Shown here piece by piece: positions 54,174 to 63,601 of a stretch of DNA of 64,000 nt. The position numbers were made by a program, and so were the translations under genes. The notes under the pieces were generated by a model, which searched no databases, was not told the DNA's origin, and saw nothing but the letters and a program-made list of their open reading frames with translations. Within the stretch, counting starts at the first letter, position 1; every line of letters starts with the position of its first letter. Origin of the DNA: Afifella marina DSM 2698 (GTDB taxonomy: Bacteria; Pseudomonadota; Alphaproteobacteria; Rhizobiales; Afifellaceae); the NCBI RefSeq assembly GCF_900102695.1, contig NZ_FMVW01000001.1:558001-622000 (forward strand), in the 5' to 3' direction.

Positions 54174-56216
54174 ATGAAAAATAATTTTTCTCTACAAAAA
54201 ATAGAAAATAGCGAGTTATTCGAAGACTTTAAAAGAAAGAATCTGAAAGGGCCGAATGCCCTCGCGTATGATCCGAGAGATTGGATCGATGCCATGGCTG
54301 CGACCTCAAACCCCACGGCACGAGATTTTACTCTTCTGCACGCCGCTCTGTATTTTGGGTCTGAGTTCAAAAAACTTCGTTCGTACATTGAAGGCAACCT
54401 TCCCAAGCTGACCATAGCGGACGCAGTAGATTTTGTTGTTGCTGCGGCAAACATTCAGGCTAACACGGTGATAGGCATTTCCAGGAAAAAAAGCAAAAAA
54501 ATAAATAGAGATTTAAATATTAGATATATTGGAGATACGGGAGAAATTAAGGTAAATAATATTGGAAATCAATATATTAGCCCCGATGATATGATGTCAA
54601 AAATAGTTGATAGCATAGCAACTATTCTGTATCGCGTAAGCGACGTCGATCGTTCTCCTTCGCCGAATAGCCGAAAAAATGCACTCTGCAGAGCGCGGGT
54701 CCTCGTGGGGTACGGTTCGATAGAACATGGACTCAAGGAGTTGTGGGACCGGGCTGTATGGGATGGCTGTACACTTAAAAAATACGGCAATGGATTTGTT
54801 TTTGCTGCAAATGATGAGGCGTTGGCTAAGCTTTGGCTCGCCTGGCAGCGTCGTTTTGAGACTGTCATCCTGCAGGAGGAGCATCTTAGGTTTGGGCAAG
54901 CTATAGTGCAAGACGAACGTCGTCTTCGTCAGCCTATTCTCACCCATAATGTTGTCTGCATTGATGATCGATCGGGACGCAAACAGGAATACCGCATCGG
55001 CAAAGCACGCCGAGGCGGCAGCGAACAGGCATCGACGCTTGGCGCGATTAAGGCGACCTACCTAAGTTCGTTCCTCGATGAGGTTCTTCCGGCGTATCAG
55101 CATGTTGGATTGACTTACCTTAATCTCTGGCAGGCTTGGTGGGTTCTTCAGGAGATCGCGAATGTCCACCAAGCTCGTATGCCCAGCCGAGGGATGCTTA
55201 CTTGGAAACATGTTGATTCCTACGCTCTACGGTTCTCTGTGTCGCGTGCAACCAAGGCGATCGCGAGCGCACTAGGGCTCCCGCCGTCTTCAGCAGAGGC
55301 CGTGATGGAGATCTTTACGACCGATCCGAATTTGATGGACAGTAAGAACGCAAACGATTTGTTTCAGCAGAACACGTGGGGGCGACCTATCGTGCGGTCA
55401 CCCAACGAAGACCGAGGTCGGATCGTACTTGCTTCTCTTCGATCACCGAACCCCGTCATGACAATGGAGCGTTGGATGATGCGCACCGGCATGACGGACG
55501 ACTCGGGAAAAGGCTATAAGAAGACTGAGCGCGGGAGGGTGTTCGAAAGGGTCGTGCGCGAACGGCTAGAAGCCGTGCGTGTAACCAGCGAGTGCCTTAG
55601 GGGCTTCCGCGTCGCTCAATTATCTGCTCGTGGCGATGGCGCGGAGCAGATCGATCTTCTGTTGCAGTTCGGTTCCACAATCGCCGTCTGCGAAGTGAAA
55701 TGTTTCAATGTGCCTTTCAGCCCCCTCGATCGGTACAATCATTTAAGGAAGATCAAGGGAGCAGTCTCTCAGGCAAACCGCAAGGCCGAGTGGGCCCGAG
55801 GCAATCCGACCTCGATCCTTAGTGCATTATCAGTTCCGAAAGGCGAACGAGATCGTCCTTGGCGGTTCGTGCCTCTCGTGGTGCTTAACACCGCCTATGG
55901 GGCCGGCCTCACATTAGATGGCTGCGCCGTCACTGATGTCGACTGGTTGTCGACGTTTCTGGGGTCCCCTAAGATTTCAGTGAGCGGACTCTTCGAACGC
56001 GGGCGCCGTGCCTCGATGGAAATTCGGACCGTTTATCGCGATCAGGCAGATCTTGAGCGGCGTTTTGCCGAAGTTGCCGTGTCTCCGCCGTCCTTGGCCT
56101 CCGAGCTCGATCGGATCGAGTGGGAGTTGATCCCGTTCCCAACTAGTTCGGGAGAGGCTCTGTTGCTCCGGGTCCCTGTTTCTACGGGTATCCCGGGTAT
56201 GAGCCCACCTCAGTAA
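54174..56216 (+). CDS. PD-(D/E)XK nuclease-like protein, uncharacterised
   Basis: 680 residues from ATG 54174; the frame is open to 54066 (716 residues). A restriction-endonuclease-like core lies near the C-terminus: RGRVFERVVRERLE supplies the first Glu, then AEQIDLLLQF (Asp ~494) and AVCEVKCF (Glu ~507, Lys ~509), the D-x(n)-ExK active site. The first ~450 residues are helical and unrecognised; one segment (LTYLNLWQAWWVLQEIANV) is hydrophobic but probably buried. The 5' ~500 bases are much more AT-rich than the rest. No methyltransferase is beside it, so it may be a stand-alone defence nuclease (inference). Confidence 0.7.
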   Translation: MKNNFSLQKIENSELFEDFKRKNLKGPNALAYDPRDWIDAMAATSNPTARDFTLLHAALYFGSEFKKLRSYIEGNLPKLTIADAVDFVVAAANIQANTVIGISRKKSKKINRDLNIRYIGDTGEIKVNNIGNQYISPDDMMSKIVDSIATILYRVSDVDRSPSPNSRKNALCRARVLVGYGSIEHGLKELWDRAVWDGCTLKKYGNGFVFAANDEALAKLWLAWQRRFETVILQEEHLRFGQAIVQDERRLRQPILTHNVVCIDDRSGRKQEYRIGKARRGGSEQASTLGAIKATYLSSFLDEVLPAYQHVGLTYLNLWQAWWVLQEIANVHQARMPSRGMLTWKHVDSYALRFSVSRATKAIASALGLPPSSAEAVMEIFTTDPNLMDSKNANDLFQQNTWGRPIVRSPNEDRGRIVLASLRSPNPVMTMERWMMRTGMTDDSGKGYKKTERGRVFERVVRERLEAVRVTSECLRGFRVAQLSARGDGAEQIDLLLQFGSTIAVCEVKCFNVPFSPLDRYNHLRKIKGAVSQANRKAEWARGNPTSILSALSVPKGERDRPWRFVPLVVLNTAYGAGLTLDGCAVTDVDWLSTFLGSPKISVSGLFERGRRASMEIRTVYRDQADLERRFAEVAVSPPSLASELDRIEWELIPFPTSSGEALLLRVPVSTGIPGMSPPQ

Positions 56217-56334
56217 GTGGGGAGGAGTGTGAAGAAGCGCAGAGTGAGTGCGCCAGCTCAGGTGCCGCCCGGGCCGGATGCAACCACCGCGGCCGTTCCG
56301 GGTTCTCCCTCGGCATTTTGGGAAGGGCGGGCTC

Positions 56335-57531
56335 ATGAGACGGGTTGTTTTTGCGCTTGCGGCATTCGTCGCCTCGGCCGGGTGTCTTCCGGCGGCGGCG
56401 CAGTCCGGTGCGGGTGAGCAGGCGGAGAGGGCGGCCGCCGGAGCGCGGGCGGAGCGTTCGGCGGACGCCGCCTTGGTCGAGGCGGTGCGGGCTGTCGGGA
56501 TGCGCATCCGCGCCTGCTGGAACCCGCCGCTGGCCTCGTCAGGCGCGCGCGCCGTCGTCTCCTTTGAGGTTGGGGAAGAGGGACGGCTCGTCGGCGAGCC
56601 GCACGTCGAGGAGGCGGATGCAGGTGCCGCATCTGGGGCCGCCTCGGGGGGCGCTGGCGTCTCTGGGGCCGACCAGGCTTTTGCGCTCTCCGCGGTGCGT
56701 GCCGTTCGCAACTGCGCGCCCTATCCGGAGATCCCGCCGGGCGAGACCGTCAGGGCGCCGTTCGTGTTCGTGGCCGAAGGCGGCGGCGGCGATGATGCCG
56801 ACGCAGGGGCGGATGCGAACACTGCCTCCGATGCGAACACGGCCACCGATGCGAACACTGGCACCGACGCGACCCCCGGCGCCGACAGCGCAGGCCTGTC
56901 GGCCGCGCGCAGGATGGAGGTCGGAGGACGCAGCTTTGGCTATCGTGTGCCGCCCGGTTTCTGCCGGGTCGAGGCTGCGATTTCACCCTACGACGCGGTC
57001 TTGCTCGAGCGCCTCGAGCCGCCGAAAGGGCGCGGCGCGACCCTGGTGGCGCTCGAAGCGGATTGCGATGAGCTTGAAGCGGCGCGGGCCGGTGCCGACG
57101 TCAAGCCGCGCCGGCTCATCTCCATCGTCGCGATGATCGACGGTGCCGGCACAATCGTCGTCGACGACAAGACGCCGCGCGAGGAATTCCTGAAGACGAT
57201 GAGGGCGCGTTTTTCCGATATGGCGCCGCTCGGGGAGAATGACGATGCGGAGTGGGAGGGGTCGCGCCGGCTCGGCCACACCGACGAGGCGGTGGTCGTC
57301 GTCCACAAAAATCCGGGCGGCGACGGTCGCTCGGCCATCAACCTGGCGAACGCCTATACGCTCGTGCGGGGCGTGCCCTTCATCGTCAACATGCTGGCGG
57401 CCGATCGGAGCGAGAGTGTTGCGGCCGCGGCCGACATGGCGAACGCGGTCGTGCATACGATGGTCGTCATGTCGGAGCCCGAGCGACGAGAGGAGACGGG
57501 GGAAGGCGACGCGCCCGCCATCGAGCGCTGA
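56335..57531 (+). CDS. Envelope protein with TonB/TolA C-terminal-like domain
   Basis: 398 residues. A signal peptide (MRRVVFALAAFVASAGCLPAAAQ) precedes a TonB-C-like domain: VRAVGMRIRACWNPPLA...AVVSFEVGEEGRLVGEPHVEEA...AVRNCAPYPEIPPGE, as in TolA/TonB family periplasmic proteins. An acidic Thr/Asp/Ala tract follows (DANTASDANTATDANTGTDA), coded by an imperfect repeat of ~18 bases at 56812-56870, then a ~200-residue C-terminal domain I do not recognise. There is no membrane anchor, so it is not a classical TonB. Confidence 0.82.
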   Translation: MRRVVFALAAFVASAGCLPAAAQSGAGEQAERAAAGARAERSADAALVEAVRAVGMRIRACWNPPLASSGARAVVSFEVGEEGRLVGEPHVEEADAGAASGAASGGAGVSGADQAFALSAVRAVRNCAPYPEIPPGETVRAPFVFVAEGGGGDDADAGADANTASDANTATDANTGTDATPGADSAGLSAARRMEVGGRSFGYRVPPGFCRVEAAISPYDAVLLERLEPPKGRGATLVALEADCDELEAARAGADVKPRRLISIVAMIDGAGTIVVDDKTPREEFLKTMRARFSDMAPLGENDDAEWEGSRRLGHTDEAVVVVHKNPGGDGRSAINLANAYTLVRGVPFIVNMLAADRSESVAAAADMANAVVHTMVVMSEPERREETGEGDAPAIER

Positions 57532-57703
57532 ACAGTCATTTCGGGGCGCCCTGCGTCTCGGTCGCGTGCAGGCCGACGGACATGCGCGGTCTCCCCGGAC
57601 CTCTCGCCAATCATGCACGGGCGCCTATGATGCGGGTTTCGCGATGCCAGGGGATGCGGGCGCGTGCCGGTGTCTCGACGGCCAGGGGAAGGGGCATTCG
57701 ATC

Positions 57704-58462
57704 ATGACCACGGGAGGCGCAAACGCGGCGGAGGGGCCGTTCGCGTTTCGGCTGAAGCTTCCCGCGGGCGTCGAGGCGTGGATCTATCCCTCCGCCTTGG
57801 TCGTGGCGGTGGTCTTCAGCGCGCTCGTTGCCTATCACCATGCGCATCAGCCCGTCGCGCTCGCGATCATCCTTCTCGTCGGTCTCGTTCTGTCGGATCT
57901 GGCGCACGAACTCTCGCATCTGATCACCGCGCGCGGCTTCGGGCTCGCCTGTAATCGGATCGTCCTGTCGGTCGACGGGGCCTTCGTTTTTCTCGAAGAG
58001 CCGAAGTCGCGGAGAAGTATCATCGCGATCGCCTTCGCCGGCCCGGCGGCGAACCTTGTCATCGCAGGCGTCGCGTTTGCGATCTGGGGCTTGAGCCCGT
58101 CTGCGCCGGTACAGCATCTGCCGGGCTTTGCGACGCCGCTGCCCGCGTCCCCGACGCTCGCGCACGAGGCGGCGTTCTTTCTCGGCCTCTTCAATCTGGC
58201 TTTCGGGCTCGCCAATCTCGCGCCGGCCGTCCCAACCGATGGCGGCGTCATTCTCTGGTCCGCGTTGCCACGACGGGTGTCGGAAAGGACTGCGCGCCTG
58301 ATCGTCTCAGCACTCGGGCTCGTCTTTGCCGTCGTCTCGACCGTGGTGCTGATCGCGAGCGTTCTTGCGATGGTGCCGCTCTATCTGCCGCCGTCCTTCG
58401 GCGACAATTTTCGCGAGTTCCGCCGCGCCTGGCGGATGGCGCCGGCGGAAGGCGGCGCCTGA
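57704..58462 (+). CDS. Site-2 protease family (M50) membrane protein
   Basis: 252 residues, five to six hydrophobic segments. The zinc-binding HELSH is at 68-72 in SDLAHELSHLITARGFG, and the third ligand lies in VPTDGG (Asp 179) of the L-x-P-x-x-P-T-D-G-G loop. Members cleave within membranes, often releasing anti-sigma factors; others are sporulation-type SpoIVFB. A longer frame from 57239 overlaps the previous gene in another phase. AGGGGAAGGGG precedes ATG 57704. No PDZ domain. Confidence 0.9.
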   Translation: MTTGGANAAEGPFAFRLKLPAGVEAWIYPSALVVAVVFSALVAYHHAHQPVALAIILLVGLVLSDLAHELSHLITARGFGLACNRIVLSVDGAFVFLEEPKSRRSIIAIAFAGPAANLVIAGVAFAIWGLSPSAPVQHLPGFATPLPASPTLAHEAAFFLGLFNLAFGLANLAPAVPTDGGVILWSALPRRVSERTARLIVSALGLVFAVVSTVVLIASVLAMVPLYLPPSFGDNFREFRRAWRMAPAEGGA

Positions 58463-58474
58463 GCTTCCGCCGCG

Positions 58475-58490
58475 GCGGCCTTATGGCCGC
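58475..58490. terminator. Hairpin between convergent genes
   Basis: GCGGCC-TTAT-GGCCGC sits between the stop of the site-2 protease and the stop of the DUF2252 gene and could end both transcripts; the T-rich part on the plus strand is interrupted. Confidence 0.4.
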
Positions 58491-58497
58491 TCTCTCC

Positions 58498-59931
58498 TTA
58501 CCGATAAACCATGTCGATGCAGTCGAAGGCGCCGAGCGCGTGGTCTTCTCGGAAATGCTGGTGATCGGCCTGGAGGCGGTCGGCGGCTTCTTCGGCGAAG
58601 CGCACGAGATCGGCGATGAAGAGTTTTCGCGGCGTCGCCGCGGCGATGATCGAGGGTTCGACGTCATAGTCGATCTGACCGAGATCGTCTGAGAGCGCAT
58701 GCGCCTTGGCAAGTGCTGCGCCGCAGACTTCAGCATAATCCTTCCAGGTGCCGAAGCTTAACTCGTCGAGATCGATGTCGTCGCGAAAAGGGGCGCGCTC
58801 GCGGCTCATGAAGCTGTCGCCGTCGATCTCCACGGCGCCGTAAAAGATGTCGCCATGGGCGAGCTGCACCGCCTGGCCGTGGGCGATGCGGTCGGCCTTG
58901 GCGCCGGCATCGAATTCGGAGGGCGGGGCGAGCCCGTCGAGGGCGGAGCGGCGGGCGCGCTTGAACTCGATGATGATGTCGTCGGTGGCGTTCTTGGACG
59001 GGCCCTCGATGAGGACGTAATAGCGCGGCAGGCCGAGCGAGGCCGTGCCCTGGCCATGGCGCACGCACACATCCTTGACCTTGAGCTCGCCGGCGCGGTC
59101 GGGCGCGTCGATCCCGTTCGATTTCGCCAGATCGTCGACCGCCTTCTGGAATTTCTTCACCTCTCCGGAGATCGGCTGCAGCTCGTCGCTCGCCTTGAAG
59201 CCGCGGCCGGAGCTCTTGAGATAATCGTCCCGCAGCCAGTCTTGGCGGTCCTCCCAGGCTTCCTTGAAGAGACGGCGGATGACTTTCGGCGAATTGTCCA
59301 TGCGGTAATCGTCGTTCTTCTCCGTCGCGTGCTCGGCATAGGCTTCCATCGCCTTGAGGTAGCCTTTGACGAATTTCTTGACGACCTTGCGCCGCTTCTT
59401 GCGGGTGAGACCGCCTTCCTCGCGCGCCGCGATCCAGAAGCCGACGGCGCCGCGTTTGATGTCGAAGGTGAAGGGCGCATAGATCGTCTCGTCGAAATCG
59501 TTGACGCCGAAGATCGGCGCACCGTTTTCATCCGGCATGACGCCAAAATTTTCCGGATGCACGTCGCCGAGCGCCATGACGGAGGGCATGTTGGCATCCT
59601 GGCCCGCGAGATCGCGGTAGAAGAGCAGCGCCGTGCCGCGGAAGAACTTGAAGAAGTCATTGGCGAGCTCGTCGAATTTTGCCCGCGCGCCGTGGTTGCG
59701 CTGCTCGATGCGCTGGGCGTGGTCCTCGCGCAAGGTGGAGCGCACATGTTCGCGCCGCGCCTGACCGGTGAGGAGCACGGGCGGCACGATATGTTCGCCC
59801 CCGGCGATGCGCTGGGAGAGAGTGCGAAAGGCGTCGCGCTGGCCGCTCGCTTTGCGTGCGGGCTTGATGTCGGCGGATTTGGTTTCCGTATCGGCCGTAT
59901 CTTTCGCCGGCTTTTTCTTCGCGTCGGCCAT
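58498..59931 (-). CDS. DUF2252 domain protein
   Basis: 477 residues from ATG 59931 (MADAKKKPAKDTADTE); the frame to 60366 is overrun. DUF2252 blocks: RTLSQRIAGGEHIVPP, FFRGTALLFYRDLA, ALGDVHPENFGVMPDENG and FGVNDFDETIYAPFTFDIKR. The fold resembles aminoglycoside phosphotransferase/protein-kinase-like enzymes, with the GDVHPENF and DFDE as catalytic and metal loops. The N-terminal ~35 residues are a charged Lys/Asp tail. Function unknown. Confidence 0.92.
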   Translation of the reverse strand: MADAKKKPAKDTADTETKSADIKPARKASGQRDAFRTLSQRIAGGEHIVPPVLLTGQARREHVRSTLREDHAQRIEQRNHGARAKFDELANDFFKFFRGTALLFYRDLAGQDANMPSVMALGDVHPENFGVMPDENGAPIFGVNDFDETIYAPFTFDIKRGAVGFWIAAREEGGLTRKKRRKVVKKFVKGYLKAMEAYAEHATEKNDDYRMDNSPKVIRRLFKEAWEDRQDWLRDDYLKSSGRGFKASDELQPISGEVKKFQKAVDDLAKSNGIDAPDRAGELKVKDVCVRHGQGTASLGLPRYYVLIEGPSKNATDDIIIEFKRARRSALDGLAPPSEFDAGAKADRIAHGQAVQLAHGDIFYGAVEIDGDSFMSRERAPFRDDIDLDELSFGTWKDYAEVCGAALAKAHALSDDLGQIDYDVEPSIIAAATPRKLFIADLVRFAEEAADRLQADHQHFREDHALGAFDCIDMVYR

Positions 59932-60452
59932 GGTCGCTCTTTCCTCTGGCGTCAGCTTGAAAACGCAAACCAGGAGTTGCCGTTCCGAGAAGGCGGGTCT
60001 GTGCGCTTGCCGCTCCGCCTGACGCCGTCTTCGGGCCCCCGTGAATCTGCCCCCTGAACCTGCCCTGGGGACCTGCTGTCGCGAGGCCCGCGCCGTGGCG
60101 CCGGCTGTGGGCTTCCTGCACCAATCTCTGTGAAATGTGCCGTTCCGCCGGGGAATGTCCGCCTGCCGGCAGCCTCTGCCTTGCGTTTTCAGCCTCAAGC
60201 AGGCTTTGGATGCTTTCCAAGTTCGCAGGCGTGTCACTAGGTGATGCCTACGGATTGCGTTCTGCGTTCGAGGACGTGATGGAGCGAAGGCGGGGGAGAA
60301 ATGGCGGTTCGGTCCCCCGCCGCGGATGCATCTGGCGGAGGTGCATGCCGCACCCGACGGCGACATCGGGACCGCAATCGAGGGGGCGGGATTGAGAGCC
60401 GGCGCGAGCGCCGGATTCGGCAGGTCGGCATTCGCGGGCCGGATGCAGTGGG
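59932..60452. other. Divergent intergenic region
   Basis: About 520 bases between the DUF2252 gene and the sensor cyclase. No recognised gene; short frames only. It should hold both promoters. The base composition is like the neighbours. Confidence 0.45.
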
Positions 60453-63400
60453 ATGAGAATGTTGACGGGACCGAACCCGAGAATGTCGCCTCGCCTTATG
60501 GGGATTGTTCGAAGCAGCCTCGCACTGATCGTGGCGGCCCTCATCGTCATCGCCTCGGGCGCGCCGGGCCGCGCCGTCGAATTGAGCGACGCCGAACGGC
60601 AATGGGTGGCCGAGCATCCGACCGTTACCGTGGGTGTCGTCGCCGACAACGAGCCCTATTCGTTTTTCCGCAACGGCTCGATGATGGGTTGGACGCTCGA
60701 TGTGCTCGACCGCATCGAGGTGGAAAGCGGTCTCACCTTCGTGCCGCGCATGGGCACCTGGCCGGAGATTTACGGCAATTTCCGCGCCGGCAGGCTCGAC
60801 GTCGTCGCCGACATCTCCTTGACCGAGGCGCGCCAGCCCTTCATCGCCTTCACCGACCCCTATCACCAGCGCCGCACGGTGATCTTCCAGAACGTCGATC
60901 ACCCCCTCCCGCAACCGATCGATGCGGAGGCGCTGGCGAAGAAGCGCATCGGCGTCATCAAGGATATTTATTACGGCGGTGCCCTGCGCAAGGCGGGCAT
61001 CGAGCCCGTCGACTACGACACCTACCGGGACCTGATGGCGGCGCTTGCCTTCGGCTGGGTCGATGCGGTGATCGCAGCCGAGATGACGGGCAATTTCTTC
61101 GCCCGCGAGAACGGCTTTTCCAATGTGGAAGCGGGCGGGCCGGTGCCGCTCACCGGCGTGTCGCTTGAAGATTTTCGCCTCGGCGTGCTGAAGCCGGAAG
61201 CTGAGCCTGTCGGGGGGAGCGCTGGAAATACGACAGGGGACGCCACCGGGGGCGCGGCGTGGAGTGCTTCAGAACGTGGCGACGGCGACGTGGTCGTTGC
61301 GGCCGCGCGCGACCGCGACCGGGAGATGCTGCACGCGATCCTGGCGAAGGCCGTCGCCGCGCTGCCGACGGAAGAGCTCGCCGCCATCACCGAGCGCTGG
61401 CTCAGCTATCGCAGCGGCCGGGTGTTTTCCGCCGGGCCCCTGCGCCTCCTGCCGGAGGAGCAGCAATTCGTCGCCAATGCGCCGCCTTTGAAGGTCGGCT
61501 TCATCAGCGATTACGAGCCCTTGAGTTTTCTGCGCGACGGCAGGGGACAGGGCTTTGCGGTCGATCTGATGCATGAGATCTCTGCCGCCACCGGGCTTGC
61601 CATGATCCCCGTCTACGACAGCGGGGCGAACATTCTGCAGGCGTTTCGCGACGGCGACATCGACATCATGAGCAACATGTCGCGCACGGCCGAGCGCGAA
61701 GACTACACGCTCTTCACGCGCGAATATCACCGCATCCCGAACGCCGTCTTCGTGCGCTCCGGCTTCGGCCCCTATCGCGGTCTTGAATCGCTCGATGGCC
61801 GCAGCGTCGGCATCGCCGAAGAGATCTATTATGCCGACGCGCTAAAGGCGCGCGTTGAGGATGTGCGCACCTATGCGACGCAGGAAGAGATCCTGCAGGC
61901 GCTGGCCCGCGGCGAGGTGGATGCGGCGATCATGGCGCTGTCGAACGGCCGCGCCATCATCCGGCGCCTGGGGCTCATCAACATCGAGATCGGCGGCGAA
62001 TTCCTGATGCAGGGTGTGCAGCGCGAGGATCTGCGCTTCGGCGTATCTCCGAGCTATCCCTATGCCCGCAGCATCATCGACCGGGCGATGAGCGCCATGT
62101 CGGCGACACGCTGGAACGAGCTCGAAACCCGCTGGCTCGGCCCGACCGTTGCCGGAATGGAGCGCCAGCGCCCGCTTCTGACGAGCGAAGAGCGCGCCTA
62201 TCTCGATCGGAAGGGCGTCCTGAAGGTCTGTGTCGATCCTCTGACGCCGCCTTATACCTCCGTCGACAAGGCCGGCGATTTCACCGGCGTCGCCTCCGAC
62301 GTGATGGAGAGGCTGGCGCGCCAGGGCGGCTTTTCCTGGCAGGTGGTGCCGGTGCCGATCTGGGGCGGCGGCCTGAAGATGGCCGAAGATTACGAATGCG
62401 ACGTGCTCCCCTTCGTCACCGACAGCACGGCGGCCGACGACCTCTGGACGTTCACGCTGCCCTATCTCGTTTTGCCGATGGCCGTGGCAAGCTCGCTCAA
62501 CGAGCCGATCGTCAGCACGATGAACGACCTGGCCGGCAAGCGCGTCGGCATCGCCCCCGGCGAAAGCCCGCTGCGCGTCCTGCAGGAGCGCTATCCGAAC
62601 GTGAACCTGGTGGAGGTGAAGAGCGAGGCGGAGGCTTTGACCGGCGTGCGCCGCGGCGAGCTCGATGCCGCTCTCGGCACGCTGCCGAGCCTCGGCTATC
62701 TCTTGGCTTCCAAACGGCTTTACGACGTGAAGGTCGCCGGCCGCATTTTTGAGGATTGGCGCGCCTCGATCGCCACCCGCTCCGACGAGCCGATGCTGGC
62801 GGCGATTTTTGCAAAACTCGTCGCCGGCCTCGACGAGCAGGAGGTGCAGACGATGCTGAGCCGGCAGATGCTGGTGCGCATCGACGAGAGGGTGGATTAC
62901 AGCCGCCTTCTCCTTCTCGGCGGGGTGGCGCTCATCACCCTCGTTCTCGTCATCTACTGGAACCGCAAGCTGCGGCGCCTCAACGCCGCGCTCGAACGCG
63001 CCAACCAGAAGCTTCAGGACGTGTCGATCACTGACGCCTTGACCGGCCTTTACAACCGCCGCCATTTCGACGCCCGCGCCGCCGACGAATTCGGGCTGTG
63101 CCAGAGGAATCGCTGGCTGTTTTCGGTGGCGATGATCGATGTCGACCATTTCAAGAGCGTCAACGATGGGCATGGTCACCTCTTCGGCGACCAATGCCTG
63201 CGCCATATCGCGCGGCTGGCGCGCGAGGTTTTCGGCGAGGACGGCGACATTCTGGGCCGTTATGGCGGCGAGGAATTCATCATTTTTACGCTCGGCGGCG
63301 GGAGCGAGGATTTCTTCGAGCGTCTGGAGGTGCTGCGCCGGCGCGTGGAAGAGGCGCCGTTTACCGCCGGCGAGGAGACCTGGCGCCTGACGGTGAGCCT

Positions 63401-63581
63401 CGGCGGCTATGCCGCGATCCCCGCGCCGGAGGCGAAGCTCAGCGATTTCGTGCGCGAAGCCGATGCGCGGCTTTATGAGGCGAAAGCCCGCGGCCGCAAC
63501 CGGGTGGTTGGGGAGACACGGGCGGAGAAGAGCGCCGACGTGAAGGCGGAAGGGCGCGGGGAGATGGAGGAAGCGGGGTAG
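60453..63581 (+). CDS. Diguanylate cyclase with three tandem periplasmic solute-binding sensor domains
   Basis: 1042 residues. N-terminal signal sequence, then three SBP_bac_3-like domains (~50-250, ~340-565, ~590-815), each beginning with a short hydrophobic strand and the PPYSF-like segment (EPYSFFRNG; EPLSFLRDG; PPYTSVDKAG). A Gly/Thr/Ser-rich linker lies in the tail of the first (~254-282). One TM helix (LLLLGGVALITLVLVIYW, ~836-856), a short coiled segment, then GGDEF: SITDALTGLYNRRHFDARA, ALIDVDHFKSVND-like MIDVDHFK, and RYGGEEF with an intact active site. No I-site RxxD, so no product inhibition is expected. Likely senses amino acids or similar and makes c-di-GMP. The start could also be ATG 60483. 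Confidence 0.93.
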   Translation: MRMLTGPNPRMSPRLMGIVRSSLALIVAALIVIASGAPGRAVELSDAERQWVAEHPTVTVGVVADNEPYSFFRNGSMMGWTLDVLDRIEVESGLTFVPRMGTWPEIYGNFRAGRLDVVADISLTEARQPFIAFTDPYHQRRTVIFQNVDHPLPQPIDAEALAKKRIGVIKDIYYGGALRKAGIEPVDYDTYRDLMAALAFGWVDAVIAAEMTGNFFARENGFSNVEAGGPVPLTGVSLEDFRLGVLKPEAEPVGGSAGNTTGDATGGAAWSASERGDGDVVVAAARDRDREMLHAILAKAVAALPTEELAAITERWLSYRSGRVFSAGPLRLLPEEQQFVANAPPLKVGFISDYEPLSFLRDGRGQGFAVDLMHEISAATGLAMIPVYDSGANILQAFRDGDIDIMSNMSRTAEREDYTLFTREYHRIPNAVFVRSGFGPYRGLESLDGRSVGIAEEIYYADALKARVEDVRTYATQEEILQALARGEVDAAIMALSNGRAIIRRLGLINIEIGGEFLMQGVQREDLRFGVSPSYPYARSIIDRAMSAMSATRWNELETRWLGPTVAGMERQRPLLTSEERAYLDRKGVLKVCVDPLTPPYTSVDKAGDFTGVASDVMERLARQGGFSWQVVPVPIWGGGLKMAEDYECDVLPFVTDSTAADDLWTFTLPYLVLPMAVASSLNEPIVSTMNDLAGKRVGIAPGESPLRVLQERYPNVNLVEVKSEAEALTGVRRGELDAALGTLPSLGYLLASKRLYDVKVAGRIFEDWRASIATRSDEPMLAAIFAKLVAGLDEQEVQTMLSRQMLVRIDERVDYSRLLLLGGVALITLVLVIYWNRKLRRLNAALERANQKLQDVSITDALTGLYNRRHFDARAADEFGLCQRNRWLFSVAMIDVDHFKSVNDGHGHLFGDQCLRHIARLAREVFGEDGDILGRYGGEEFIIFTLGGGSEDFFERLEVLRRRVEEAPFTAGEETWRLTVSLGGYAAIPAPEAKLSDFVREADARLYEAKARGRNRVVGETRAEKSADVKAEGRGEMEEAG

Positions 63582-63601
63582 GGGGCAGAGGCCCGACGGA
63601 G

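Noticed and set aside
61842-63206. A 454-residue minus-strand frame opposite the GGDEF gene
   Set aside because: Antisense shadow; low-complexity Ala/Arg/Asp composition.
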